Shown here one piece after another: positions 33,103 through 45,480 of a DNA stretch of 64,000 bases; the first letter of the stretch is position 1; every line of letters starts with the position of its first letter. The notes beneath the pieces are model-generated. The model had not been told where the DNA came from. It did not search any database and was given only the letters and a program-made list of their open reading frames with translations. The position numbers and the translations under genes were made by a program. Location of the stretch: NCBI RefSeq assembly GCF_007655135.1, contig NC_045132.1:13640001-13704000 (forward strand). Reading direction: 5' to 3'. Source of the DNA: Punica granatum (lineage: Eukaryota > Streptophyta > Magnoliopsida > Myrtales > Lythraceae).

Positions 33103-34893
33103 ACCTCGTTTTATCTGATAGAATAAGGGTTTGAGAATGAGAAATCAATATTTTCTAGTCGTGAAAAAATTTCAGGTCATGCTATTTCTAGTTAAACAAC
33201 TATTTTCCGATCAGAAAATATTTTTGGATAAATTTTCTCCACTAAGATGTGCTTAAAATCTTTAAAAAGGGTAAGAATGAAGTTTTTGCAAAGATTAGAG
33301 ACTAAAGCGCGATTAATTCAGACCGAACTAGTTTAGTTTTAACTAGTTAAACTCAGTTCCATCATTTTGAAAGTGTAGGAGGTAATGGTACCTTGTGGAT
33401 GGCATCCATGCTATCCATATGGTCGGTTGGACACCATCCACATGAGCTGACCATTCTTATCAGAACAGCCAACTGGCACGCTTCAGACCACCGAAAATTT
33501 TTTAGATTCAAAAATTACAAAACGACTCATGTCTCCATTTTCTCCATAAATCGAGGGTTATTTTCAGTATCAAGGACTTTTTGGCGGATTCATGTGCTGA
33601 AGAGCTGATGAAGTACACCAAAAAATCCTGAAAATTATATATCTTACCAGTTTCTATTTACACGGAGTAAGGAATCAATGAGTATTTGCCCGGTTTTACT
33701 AATAGAAGGTCGATTTACCCACAAGACGCTCGAACAAGGATTAAGGCCTTTGCAGCCTCTGGTCAGTCCGGGATTCAACCTTTCTAGCTAGAGTTCAGGT
33801 TGATTTATGATTTATTCTTTCGTTTTCCTGAGTATATATGTAACTACATAGTGAAGTCCCGAACTTTCCTTTACTTTCCTTTAATTTTTTAGTTAAATAG
33901 ATGCTTAATAATGGAATAATAATTATGGAACTTATCTATGATGCTTCCTCATGAATCTCTTGATGTCGGGAACCCCGACAAAGGAAAAAAGGATCGAAGT
34001 ATTCATGATATGTTCTTTTATTTTCGTGAAGTTACTTGCATTTATATTGGATGAAAGTCGAATGATGATGAATGTTGGTGAATGTTGATGGCCAAGTGGT
34101 TAGATTATGTTTCCATGAGCTCAGCTCAATTAGGGTTACACTTGCTAGGTTTAGTCAAATTAGGTTAGTTAGCTCTCGCGTCATAAGGGAGCTGAATTGA
34201 TTAGGTTGATAATTTGGCTTAAGGTTGATTAATTCGCTAGGCAAAGTCTTGGGTCTCTATGCACGTGAATATGGCCGAATGGATTAATTAATTATTGAGT
34301 GGCTCAAAATTGATGAATTTGCCAAGATTAGCTCTCGGCTCAATAGGGGTTGAGTATGATTGGTTGACAAATCACAAATGAGCAAAAGGATTAAAATTGC
34401 TTAATTGGTCACCATAGCTCAAAATTGATTAAAACTGAGCTCAATTTGTTAGAAAGAAGGGAAATGGTCGAATCTATAATGATGCTCCTCTCCTTGGCCG
34501 AATTGAATTCCTGGATTCGGATGTCAATTTATAATTGGTTAATTGAAGTCCTAAATCGGTTAATCATGTGCACTTGGCACTTAATTAATGGGAAATCGGG
34601 TTTAATCCACCCACTTAGATAAGGCTTAGGTCTAATTGAAAAGGTTCATGTGACCTCGAGGGTTTAGGATCCTTAAAATCGATAAATAAATTGACAAAGT
34701 CCTTACTATTGATCTCGATAATATACTATGCTGTCACTATTATTTCGGTGTTATATTATGGGCACCTCCTCTTGACTGGAGCTACTAATCTGTGCTTCAG
34801 GGGATTCCATTATCATCCAGGCGATCATTAAGCGATCATTGCTTTCCAAATCCCTTTGATTTTTGGTCTGTTTTCTCTGTTTCTTTCTTTTTT
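33103..34893. other. Intergenic DNA, nothing recognised
   Basis: Moderately AT-rich sequence with no credible exon. Parts around 33960-34700 use repeated words (for example 'ttgattaattcg', 'aattgattaaaactgag') and look like old repeat DNA. Confidence 0.45.
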
Positions 34894-35261
34894 GAGTAAA
34901 TAGGCAATTTAGTCCCTGAATTTTCATGATTATGTCAATTTGGTCCTCGATTTATTTTTTGCATCAATTCAATCTCTAAATTTACAATTCACATCAATTT
35001 GATTCTCATTACATCATTTAGGTCCATCACTTTGCAAAACTGCATCTTTTAGGTTCCTCATTTAGGTCCAAAATGATGCAAATTTTACAAAGTAAGGGGA
35101 CCTAAATGATGCAATTTTGCAAAGTAAGGGACCTAAATGATGTAATGACGATCAAATTGATGCAATCGTGAAAAGTCAGGGACCGAATTGGCGTAAAAAA
35201 TAAGTCAGGGACCAAATTGATCCAATCGTGAAAATTCAGGAACCAAATTGCCTATTTACTC
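34894..35261. mobile_element. Mutator-like MITE with long inverted repeats
   Basis: The 368-base element begins GAGTAAATAGGCAATTTAGT and ends with the near-perfect inverse complement (AAATTGCCTATTTACTC). It folds back over almost its whole length around words such as 'gacctaaatgatgcaa'. The flanking nine bases TTCTTTTTT and TTCATTTTT match at eight of nine positions, as expected for Mutator-type insertion. It has no coding capacity. Confidence 0.75.
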
Positions 35262-35604
35262 TTCATTTTTTCTATGTTTCCAGGGAAGCATGGGCGCTTC
35301 GGTCGAATAGGACATGCATATGTTGTTAAGATTAAAGAGTTCCGAATACGATGATACTCAAGAGGGCTGCATTGACTCCCTATATTTGCTAGTTCTTTAA
35401 TGAAGACTTGTTACGTTTCTTATACTACTATCATCCATGTTGGTTTTACAGGAAATGACGTAGTTTGTCGATTTTCTTTCTTCTCTTGTGTCAACAACAT
35501 TTTGTGTACTATGCAGTCGGCCTTCTCCGGAACTTTAGCTTCGCACAGATAATTGTCCTTGAGTTGTTACCACTGATTGTACTTTCGTTGCTTCATTTAT
35601 CAAT

Positions 35605-35745
35605 GAGTAAATTGACAAATTGGTCCTCTAGAGATTAAATGTACATCAGATTTACCCCGAGAAATTTTTTACATCAGTTTAGACCTCCACCTTAAAAATG
35701 TACATCGCATCCATCCTTCCGTCCAATTACCGTCTAATCTTAACA
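35605..35745. mobile_element. Mutator-like MITE fragment
   Basis: Begins GAGTAAATTGACAAATTGGT and matches 55896-56016 closely ('tttaccccgagaaatttttt', 'catccttccgtccaa'). The second inverted arm is missing. Confidence 0.65.
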
Positions 35746-35794
35746 GACTTATCCGCTTGGCTCTGTCGTTCTTTCATCTTCTCAACTTTCCTCA

Positions 35795-35829
<35 letters not shown>

Positions 35830-36269
35830 CTCTCACTCTCTCTCTACCTCTCACTCTCCCAATCGAGGCAATCATGGAGTTGAGGAAGGGGATCAATCGC
35901 GGCAGCCTCTGCTTCGCCTCCGAGAAGCCGATCGGCACGAAAGGAGGGAACCTGATCTGGTGAATCGTCTCTGGACCTGCCGCGATGCTCGAGAGCTCCG
36001 CAATGAAGCGGGAGATTCTTCGGCCGTGCATGGCCGCAACCTCTTCCCCCGCTGAAGGGAGCGATTCCGCTGGGTGAGGTCCGTGCCGCAAGAATCCAAC
36101 TCAGCTAGCTCCGTGCCGCAAGAATCCAACTCAGTTGGCTCCTGTTAACATGAAAGAGTTCAAAAAATTTCGGGAGAAAATTCCTTCTTTGACCCTTTTT
36201 CCAGGTAATTAGTGATTGAAATTTCGAAATTGATTCTTTCTTTTCATCCTAACATAGTTTGGTTTATAG
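35746..36269. other. CT microsatellite and GC-rich DNA before a kinase pseudogene
   Basis: A CT-rich tract (about 35798-35860) is followed by ATG at 35874 and a 29-codon frame ending at TGA (about 35963), then GC-rich sequence. It resembles a plant 5' UTR and first exon, but the peptide is not recognisable. No link to the kinase fragment downstream can be shown. Confidence 0.4.
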
Positions 36270-36577
36270 GTGCCCGCAAAAAGCCAATGGTCTGGTGAAT
36301 CGTGATGGAATATGCAAAAGATGGCTCGGTAAGGCAGTTCTTGACGAAAAGGCAAAACCGATTAGTTCCACTCAAATTAGCCATTAGGCAGGCACTAGTT
36401 GTTGCGAGGGGAATGGCTTGTGTTCATGGGCTCGAGTTCATTCATCAGGACCTGAAATCCGATAACCTCTTGATTAATTTTTATCAGACTAAAGATTGCT
36501 GATTTTGGAGTTGCAAGGATTAAAGTGCAAATTGAAGGGATGACACCAGAGACTGGAACTTATCGCTGGATGGCTCC
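36270..36577 (+). pseudogene. Raf-like (HT1/STY group) protein kinase fragment
   Basis: An exon bounded by AG (36268-36269) and GT (36578-36579) encodes the middle of a Raf-like MAPKKK catalytic domain. Its motifs are [45 protein letters not shown] and [11 protein letters not shown]. Defects: a TGA where the family has Cys before IVxEY, the catalytic HRD read as HQD, and a frameshift in about 36480-36495 before ADFG. The ATP-binding lobe and the C-lobe after the APE region are absent. It is a dead fragment. Confidence 0.88.
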
Positions 36578-37780
36578 GTAAGAAGTTCTCTCTTTGGTGC
36601 TATCGAAGTTGCATTGTTTCTTTGGTTGACCATTTAGATGCATTTTGTGCAGTATAATTTATTACAACTCTTTATTGGCTTTGGGTATGATACCAAGTTT
36701 GATAATACCCTTATTTCCCATGGTTCTAACTAGTCAAATGTAACTTGAGGTGGGCAATTCAATTCAAAGCATGCTACATCTCTATCCACTGACCTTTAAG
36801 CTTACATTGACGTCATGTCCGGTGCATAGAAATGGACTCTTTTGACAATAGAATAGAGTGTAAAATTTTATTTCGAGATTCCATGTTCATATTTCTCCAC
36901 ATGAAACACAGCATCAGAGTTTGTAGCTGAAATGTCCTGCTAGTTTTTGCTACTCCATAACTTTGCTGCATGACTGTTCTACAGGAGACCTATTTCAATC
37001 TCTGAAATTCGTTAATTTACTCTTGTAGGAATGTTGGACATGTGTATTAGGCAGTTTTGTAAGTTGTAATGACAGACTTACTGTCCTTTATGTTTCAACT
37101 TTTGTGTAATGCAGTTTTGCAAACCTTTGCAGATAAGTTAATGAAGTTAATGTGTTGTTCTCTCAACTTCTCTCTGTTCTGTTCATCTGCTATATATGTA
37201 TTGTGTATACTATTAGTATTATCATTTCCAGTTTGCTTATTGTTTCATGGTTTTGATGAATGTATGACTGATTGTCAATAAGTTGTTGATATTTCAAATT
37301 GGTGGATGAGCTTCCTTGTTAGAAATGGATCAGTATTGCATGACTGTTCTATAGAAGACCTATTTCAATCTCTGGATGACCAATTCAATAGTTTACTGTT
37401 GTAGGAATGTTGGACATGTGTATTAGGCAATTTTTAAAGTTGTAATGACAGACTTACTGTCCTTTATGTTTCAGTTTCTATGTAATGCAGTTTTGTAAAC
37501 CTTGGCAGCTAAGTTAATGAAGTTAATGTGTTGTTCTCTCAACTTCTCTCTTTTCTGTTCTTCTGCTATATCTTTGATCTCCCTTTTATTGTTGTTGCTA
37601 GTTTGATTTGGTTGGAAATAGGTACATAAGTTTGTTTATATATTGATAAGAAGTTGTATTTATGTGAAGTCCAATCTAAGCTTATGTACTTACGAGATTT
37701 CTGCTGTAAACTATTATGCAATGTAAGAAAATTGATAGAAGCTCAATAACATTCTTTTCTGTTGCCACTATCTTTTCTTT
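36578..37780. repeat. Intergenic DNA with a 370-base-spaced direct duplication
   Basis: The segment 36968-37194 recurs at 37338-37571 with moderate divergence ('gaatgttggacatgtgtatt', 'gtaatgacagacttactgtc', 'gttaatgaagttaatgtg'). No exon was recognised apart from the kinase end at 36577. A partial unit of the following tandem array starts near 37731. Confidence 0.65.
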
Positions 37781-38812
37781 TGAATTGACAGAAGCTTAAC
37801 AACATTTCTTCACAACAAGATTGCTTCAACAAGACTAAGGAACCCGACAGATATATATAATATAATTATATGAATAAGATAAGAAGTTTAATATGCATTG
37901 ATGGAACTCAATAAACACATACAAAGGAGTCAATATACCATTGAAGTTCATATCAGATACATACCAGTCTTGACAAGCCTAAATAAAGAAACAAATTCTT
38001 TTCTTCTATTAACATTCATTACCACTATAAAGAAAGTCTTGAATTGATAGAAGCTCAACAACATTTCTTCACAACAAGATTGCTTCAACAAGACTAAGGA
38101 ACCTGACAGATATGTACAGTACAATTATATGAATCAGATAAGAAGTTCAGTATGCATTGATGGAACTCAATAAACGAACACATACAAAGGAAGTCAATAT
38201 ACCATTAAAGTTCATATCATATACATACTAGTTCTCACAAGCCTAAATAAAAAAAACAAATCAATTCCCTTGCTCTATCAACATTTTTTGCCACTATATA
38301 AATAGAGTCTTGAACTGACAGAAGTTCAACAACATTTCTTCACACATTTATTGCTTCAACAAAACTAAGGAACTCGACAGCTATATACAGTACAATTATA
38401 TGAATCAGATAAGAAGTTCAGTATGCATTGATGGAACCCAATAAACGAACACATACAAAGGAAGTCAATATATCATTGAAGTTCATATCAGATACATAAC
38501 AGTCCTCACAAGCCTAAACAAAGAAACAAGTCCCTTCCCTTGTTCTATCAACATTCCTTGCCACTATATAAACTAAGCCTTGAACTAACAAAGGCTAAAC
38601 AACATTTCTTCACACCTTTATTGCTTCGACAAAACTAAGGAACCCGACAGTTATATACAGTACAATTATATGAATTAGATAAGAAGTTTAGTACGCATTA
38701 ATGGAACTCAATAAACAAATGCATACAAAGGAAGTCAATATACCATTAAAGTTCATATGAGATACATACCAGTCTTCACAAGCATAATCAAAGAAACAAA
38801 TCCCTTCCCCTA
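37781..38812. repeat. Tandem array of four units of about 260-270 bases
   Basis: Units start at 37781, 38040, 38311 and 38581, each with 'caacatttcttcaca', 'cgacag.tatata', 'cattgatggaa', 'cacatacaaagga' and 'acaagcctaaa'. No reading frame is conserved. Its position just beyond the 3' side of the MULE transposase makes it a possible subterminal repeat of that element, but no matching inverse copy was found. Confidence 0.8.
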
Positions 38813-39118
38813 GATATAACAAATACCAAATCGATATAGGATTTGGATTTGGTACCTGTTATACAAAAAATACAGTACTTCCACAATCTAACAGGCATAT
38901 ATGTGTTTAACTCCCTAATATTAAGAATTTTGGCTGCCTAATATTAACACATTTAGCTCCTTCCAACTTTACAAAAAGAACCATCCAACTTTACAAAAAG
39001 AACCACAATATATACCTTATATCACTTCGAACTTTACAAAAAGAAGCAAAATATATACCTAAGATCAGGAAATTCAAATCTGGTCAAAAAATTACAAATG
39101 GCATTACCTAACATTTCT

Positions 39119-41508
39119 TCAATGTGAAGGGGGCCTTTGGTTGAGGTTGAGGTATCTAGCAAATCTTTTTGCAGTTACATGACCAACAACATGCATGGTT
39201 TCCGATGACATTGATTTCTGTCCCCTAGACACGAATTGAGTAGGTACTGATCTGCTGATTTGCTGGTTGGGGAGCACAGTCCATGGCCTTATAGGAGGGG
39301 GCCTAAATGCAGGCACTCCTCTCACAACACTTTGTCTACCGAGCATTGTCATAGTTGGTGTTACTCCAAAGCTAAACCTCCATTGTAATGTCAAATACTT
39401 AACATCAGCATACTCAAACAACCAATACATATTCAATGCTTCAAACACATTAATACGTACCACATATGAGCTTGATGCAACTTGAGATGGCACTACTGAA
39501 CTTGAAACAATCACTGATGAACTTGAAGCATTCCTCAACTGTAGAATATAAATCTTTCATGCTAATCAACCTATTTGCAAATTTACTTATAAAAAAAAAT
39601 AATACCAGTTAATATATACCTGTGCGGATGGACTTGGCCTTTCAGGTAGGAAATCTTGACCTACGAGAGGAGTCCCCTGCATTGTGACCCGTTTTATTAT
39701 TAGAAAAATAAAAGCACATCGAGTAAAGTATAATGAAAAATCTTTAAACATTTACCTGTGTTGAAGTAGTGTCATCAGATATAGCAGCTGAATTAGTTCC
39801 ACTAGGCTCCACATTGGATTTCTTAGAAAAAAAATTCCCTTTTTTCTTTGAACTTAAAGTAATTGAAGGACCTTTGCAAGTCTTAATGTTGTGGTTACTG
39901 CCTCCACATTTCCCACAAACTATAGGATCTAAGCTTCTTTTCAGCTTGTATGGATCTTTTGTTCCTCTGCTTCCTTCTTCCTTTACTTCTTGGGATGACC
40001 AGGTGGCCTCTTTAACTTTGGAGGTTGGACAGGGTTTTTACTTGTTTTTGTCCAATATTCCTCACCGACAGTCGGTTTGATGAATGAACCATACAGCTGC
40101 TCATGTGTGCTCCTTGAATACCATGGATGCACAAAATCTTCAGGCTTCAAGTTATTATAGCCAATGCAAGTAACTGCATGCATACAAGGAATCCCAATAA
40201 GGTCCAATTCCCTGCAAGAACATGTATGCATTTGTAGGTCCACGACACATTTGGAATTTAGAGGGCAGGTGACCTCAAATTAACCATATCAAGATCACTA
40301 GCCCAATGTGGAGTCCAAGCAACAACTCTATTTTTCATGATCTCCAATTTAGTTTGAATTCTAAGGCATAGTGGACCTTTGTATTTGGCCATTTACAGCT
40401 TGCTCCTTGTCATCTTTTTCATAATATACATTCTGATCCCTTCAGCCATAGTGATGATGGGCTTACTCCTAACTTTCATTATCTCAGAATTAAATTGCTC
40501 GCACATGTTATTTTTTAGGGAGTGATTCTTTGAGTATGTATCAAATGCCGACCCGGTCCATATGTCAGGTGGTAATTTGCTCAGCCAAAGCCATCCTTCA
40601 GGACTGATTGTCTTTAAGTGATCCATCCTCTATTGAAATTGCTGCTCAGTTGCTACTCTAACACAAACCCAAAATGCATCCTTCAACTCTTTACCTGGCC
40701 AATTCTTGTTGAAATTGGCCCAGATATGCCTAGCACAAAACCTATGTGGTACTCTTGGGCAAATCTCTTTTAGAGCAGCATCTAGGCCCTATAAATATAA
40801 AGTAATTGGATTAGTAATAAGCAAAGGTGAATACATAAGTAATGAATGAAATAAATTAAATTTAAACATACATTTTGCATATCAGACATGAAGCTAAAAC
40901 CATTGAGCACAAGATCCCCTAAGTCATCCACAAGATTTCTGAGAAACCATCTCCAATTTTATGTGTTTTCTACATCAACTATTGCATATGCTATTACATA
41001 AAAGGCATTATTTCCATCTTGAGCGACAGTTGACAGAAGTTGGCCCCCCAAAATACCCCTTCAGGAAGCAACCATCTAGGCCAATCAGTGGCCTGCAACA
41101 ACTCAAAAATCCAGTCTTACAAGCCTCCAAGCAATACATACATTCTCTGAAAATGTTGTGAGACTGGAGCAACATTCAGTCCTACACTCAACCTTGGGTT
41201 GCTTTTTAGAAGTTCATTATAGTAATCTCTTAGCTTAGCATATTGTTCCTTCTCTGAACCCTGACATGTCGTATGAGCAATACATAGGGCCTTGGAGATC
41301 ATAGCATCTCCCACTTTCACTCTATATGTGTGCATCAAGTAATCATAAGCTTCTTGTCCAGTCATGCTTGGTTGGAGCCTAACCCTTGGACCCCAACTCA
41401 CTCCCTTGTAGCCAACTTATTATGCAACCTTCTACAACATGTATGTTCACTCACAAAGGTTTTCACTTGATATGTGTTGGTCTTCTTGTTCAGTGAGCAC
41501 AATATAAC
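39119..41508 (-). pseudogene. MULE (MuDR-type) transposase, C-terminal three quarters
   Basis: Read on the minus strand from 41508. First comes ILCSLNKKTNTYQVKTFVSE-HTC, the end of the MuDR N-terminal domain. Next are LATRE and QPSMTGQEAYDYLM. The transposase core starts RPLIGLDGCFLKG (first catalytic Asp, about 41060). SDMQNGLDAAL carries the second, after removal of an 83-base intron at 40789-40871, with HRFCARHIWANF beyond. NNMCEQFN follows. The SWIM zinc finger is CSCRELDLIGIPCMHA (about 40220-40160). Then a zinc knuckle CGKCGGSNHNIKTC and a Ser-rich tail to 39119. An in-frame TAG (near 40632) and frameshifts near 40270 and 39985 inactivate it. The N-terminal part is absent here; a matching N-terminal part is at 57324-57904 (+). 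Confidence 0.88.
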
Positions 41509-43697
41509 CACAGTTGCTCTGATTTCATAATCCTGCTGCTTCTTCACACACACAAACGCACAACACACAACAACCTTCTTTGTAAAGGTTTTTCCCCCGG
41601 GGAAAAAAAATTTAAAGTGTTTTCGTGCTCCAAAATTACTTTCATGTTTCAAGTTTGGGGGAGGAAGTGCCTTTCCCCGTTCAGCTTTGCTTACTGAAAT
41701 ATAATCAGACCATGCCCATAACCTTGGACTTCGAATCCCACTTTTTTTGCTTCAATATGTTTTTATGATAGTTCTTCCCAGAGGGATGGCCATGCATATC
41801 CTCTGTTTTGGTTTTACATCAACTCTTCTTTAATGTATTAAATTTTGGCACGAAGTGAATAAATGGACAATGGAAATGGTTCTTCAAACAGTTTTGGGTT
41901 ATTTGTCCATCTATCATGCTATCTGCAAATTGGAAATGTCCGATATTTATTTAATTGTCTGTGCAGGCAGAGCATTCTTGGTGCACCTCTTGCTATTTCT
42001 GATGTCATGGGTAGAGGTGAGCTCCCCTCTCCATGTCGAGCTGCCATGAGTTTGTCCTGTTATTCATTATGTCTCACATTATTTCTGAAACTGCATTGTT
42101 TCCGCTTCCCCTAGCTTACAGCTACAGAAATCTACTTCTACCATGTTATGAGATTGGGAATATTATTGCCCTCACAGTTGGGTTATCTTTGCATAGTGTC
42201 CATTGATTCTTACTGTTCATGTTTCACTATTGTTCATCGTATTTTGTACTTTCCATTTTATGCTTGCCTCTCCACGTTTCGAACTACCTTTTTTTAACCA
42301 TATTGAGTCTCTGAGGTTCAAGCTTTAAACAGCATAAGCTTGGAAGTTGTCAGTGTGTAGAATAATAGATCTGAGCATGTTGGACCTGTTAGTTGCGTAA
42401 AGAAGAGTTAATACGTAAGGAATCAGATTGGGAATATTACTGCTCCATGCCTTCTATCGGACTTGACTGTTTTATCCATTCTGCATCTAAATGAGAGTGT
42501 ATACTTTTTAGAGAGGTTTTTTCCCTTAGAAAATACTTAGCTTTTTCCTTGTTGGGTTGCTGAGACATTACTGCGTTGTCAGAGTTGCTGTTTTTGAATA
42601 GGAGGCCGAATGACAGTGCATACTGCTCGTAGTATATTGCATTCGTCTACCTTTTTGTCCTTTCTGGAATGCCGTGATCAAATTTGATTAGATAGAAAAG
42701 GGAGAGAGCAACATTTCGTGTATTTTGAAATCGCACTATATGTCTGGTAAACGATAGTTATTTTTTCATCTTTTGTGGATCTTAACCCTGGAAGAGTGAG
42801 CTAGCTCCCTTTGCGCTCAAGAAGTCCTTGCTATCGAGTCGCTGAACTTCTGATACGGTTTCTATTCACTTAAGTTAGAATACATTTGCTTTCTTATCAT
42901 GTTGCTCCCCAATCCAAATGGTTAATCTCGAGAAATTATTTGATGTTGATTTTTGATCGCTTTGCAGAGTTGTGAACCATGTATAATTCTCATCCGTGCT
43001 TAGGGTACTTCTGGGTCTGCATGAAAGAAGGTTGAGTTGAGGGGCGTGATCACCTGGCTTATGGATATTTCGAGGTTCTACGAGGTGGCAGTTGTTCAAG
43101 TGGAGGGCTACCATAAGTTCGTCCACAAGGAGGCAGAAGCTGCGGCTTCAATATCAGCCACCAGGACCTGCTCCTTGACATGGCCAAGATCCACAACCAC
43201 CTTCTCGGCCGGTTTGAAGAGTCTGAGCTGGCCATCTGCGACAAGGATAGGTTACATACCATTACATTCGCAGTATATCATGATTTTTATGAGTCAAATT
43301 ACCTATCCTTACTGTCAAGTGTTGTTGCGATTGATTCAGTAGTTAAGTATCTCTATAAAGTTCATCTTCTGAATTTGTTCTGTCATCGGTATTAACCAGG
43401 ATTCAATGGAGAGATCGGAAACCAAGTGGAGGCTGCGGCATGCTATGGAGCTGAAAGAAAGAGAAGTTGGAGTCTCTGAGGACAAAAAGTGAGGGATTTG
43501 ATTAGAGCGAGGAAGGTGAGTTGAAGTTTAATGGGCTTGAAAATTTAAGACCAGCATGTATGGTATGTAAGAAAAGTTGGAGGGAGCTTATGAGCATTGT
43601 GGCTTCGCAATTGATTGGGAGAGCAACCTAGGCAATGAGACCGATAACAGGAGAATTGACCGGATGGATTGAACATCATAAACCCGAACAAGACGCA
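41509..43697 (+). other. Unrecognised exon-like remnants
   Basis: Non-MULE DNA from the breakpoint onward. Segments bounded by splice-like signals are present: 41967-42016 (encodes QSILGAPLAISDVMGR in one frame, followed by GTGAG) and about 43027-43250 (one frame has HLAYGYFEVLRGGSC, a stop, then GFNISHQDLLLDMAKIHNHL). A third, from 43400, has a Lys/Glu-rich stretch. They read like parts of one plus-strand gene, but stops interrupt them and I do not recognise the family. Best treated as a pseudogene candidate. Confidence 0.35.
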
Positions 43698-44330
43698 AGG
43701 GTGGATTTGTTTTTTTAAAAAATTTCAACTCAACTCAACTCAACTCCATTTATTTTCAATTCAACAACACAATCATTACTTTTTTTATTTTTAAATATTT
43801 TGAATCATTCAATTCAATTTTTAATATTAAATTCTATCAACTATTCATTACTTTTACACCATTCAACAACACCATCATTACTTAATCATTACTTAATCAT
43901 TACTTTCTCTCAACTATTCATTATTTTTTCACACTTTTTTTCATAATTCAACAATACAATCAGTACGTTTATTTTCGCAACAAAGTTTAACTCAACTCAA
44001 CTCAACTCCACTTATCTTCAATTCAACATCACAATCATTATTTTTTTTATTTTTTTAAATATTTTTAACCATTCAATTCAATTTTTAATATTAAATTCTC
44101 TCAACTATTCATTACTTTTTTACAATTCAACAACACAATCATTACTTAATCATTATTTTCTCTCAATTATTTATTACTTTTTCACACTTTTTTTCATAAT
44201 TCAACAATACAATCATTACAAATCAATTAAAACCAAAACTCAACTCAACTCAACTCTCAATCCAAACACACTCTAATTAAAATTAAAACTCAACTCAACT
44301 CAACTCTAAATCCAAACGCACTCTAATCTT
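43698..44330. mobile_element. MITE family B, tandem dimer
   Basis: Two adjoining copies (boundary near 43985) of the element also seen at 52294-52602, here in the opposite orientation. Each has 'caactcaactcaactc', then 'ttcaattcaacaacacaatc', then 'attcaattcaatttttaata' and 'ttcataattcaacaatacaa'. The right end is itself doubled (AATCCAAACACACTCTAAT, then AATCCAAACGCACTCTAAT), as if a second insertion or unequal exchange occurred at the end. Confidence 0.7.
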
Positions 44331-44970
44331 GCATTTGGGAAGATGCAGAGCACAACCTTCTCATGTGATACAAGCCTCATGGAGCAGCAGGAGAGGCAGG
44401 CCATCGAAAAAGATGTTACTGCTTCTTGTTACTGCTTCTTTGATCAAAGGGTCCATTTGGGATGTTCAGCAAAGTCTCGAGACTGAAATTTATGGGTGGT
44501 CGAGAAGAGAAGATGGAGAATGTTGATCTATACAATTGAAGTCTATGAACTCAAGCAAGAAAACGAGTCGAAGCTTCGGGAGAGGACAATAAGCAGGCTT
44601 TATGTAGATCTCTTACATGTTCAGAAGTGAAGAAACAGAATGTTCATCACTGATTTCTCTTTCGAATTTGAGTTAGTCATTGTTGAGATATTACCTTTGC
44701 AAATTGGTTTTGATAGATTAAGTGCATGTGCACTATATCTCAAGGACAAAGTCTAAGGGAGTTCTTTGATTGAAATAAGCTATAAATACACTAATGCAGC
44801 TTATTGATGAAAAGAATTGCCAAGTAAAAGATATAGTTAATTGGAATTATATAGCATCTAACGAGTTATTTTAGGGGTCCATTCTAATGAAATAATGGGC
44901 TGTTCTTTGGACGATTCCATTTTGGTTTCACTTTCTTTACATGCTCATTAGTTATATTGTCTTTAGATAA
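44331..44970 (+). other. Exon-like coding remnant, unrecognised
   Basis: About 44340-44630 contains broken plus-strand frames with helical, charged sequence (one reads LIYTIEVYELKQENESKLRE). They may continue the remnants at 41967-43500 after the MITE insertion. No family is named. Confidence 0.3.
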
Positions 44971-45002
44971 TGGCTCGTGCAACGCTCGTGCATCTTCACT
45001 AG
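44971..45002 (+). mobile_element. Helitron-like 3' terminus
   Basis: The imperfect hairpin GCTCGTGC-AAC-GCTCGTGC is followed by 'atcttca' and CTAG before T (44999-45002). This resembles common plant Helitron ends with a decayed stem. The 5' end was not found. Confidence 0.4.
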
Positions 45003-45434
45003 TATAAAAAAAAAAGTTGAATAGATTTAATTTTTTCATCTAAATTCATGTAGCTAGTTTTATCCTGCCAGAAACAATTCAATGTTGGTTTTTATGAGCC
45101 AATATTAGAGATAAGCTAACTATAAGTTATATGACTCTTCTATTAGTATAAATCCTTTTTTTTTCCATTATAACTCTTCTATTGATAATAATTTTGTTAG
45201 ATAATTAATATATGTTATGTTTTTGAAAGTCAAATATTAGGATGATCTACTCGATATTAATTATTTTTATTATTCTTATCTTTGTTGAAGAATTATTTTC
45301 TCTTGCCAAATTAGAAAGACATTTTTTTTGGGTGAACAAAAGAAAATTTTTTAAAATGTATACTAAAACATTAATAAAGATTTTTAGTTTTTATTTCTAA
45401 TCCAGCGCATCCTATGTGTCATCATCTAGTGTGT

Positions 45435-45480
<46 letters not shown>

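Noticed and set aside
37781..38812. CRISPR-like or satellite array
   Set aside because: Units are long, contiguous and diverged without unique spacers, and the sequence is eukaryotic; it is an ordinary tandem duplication.
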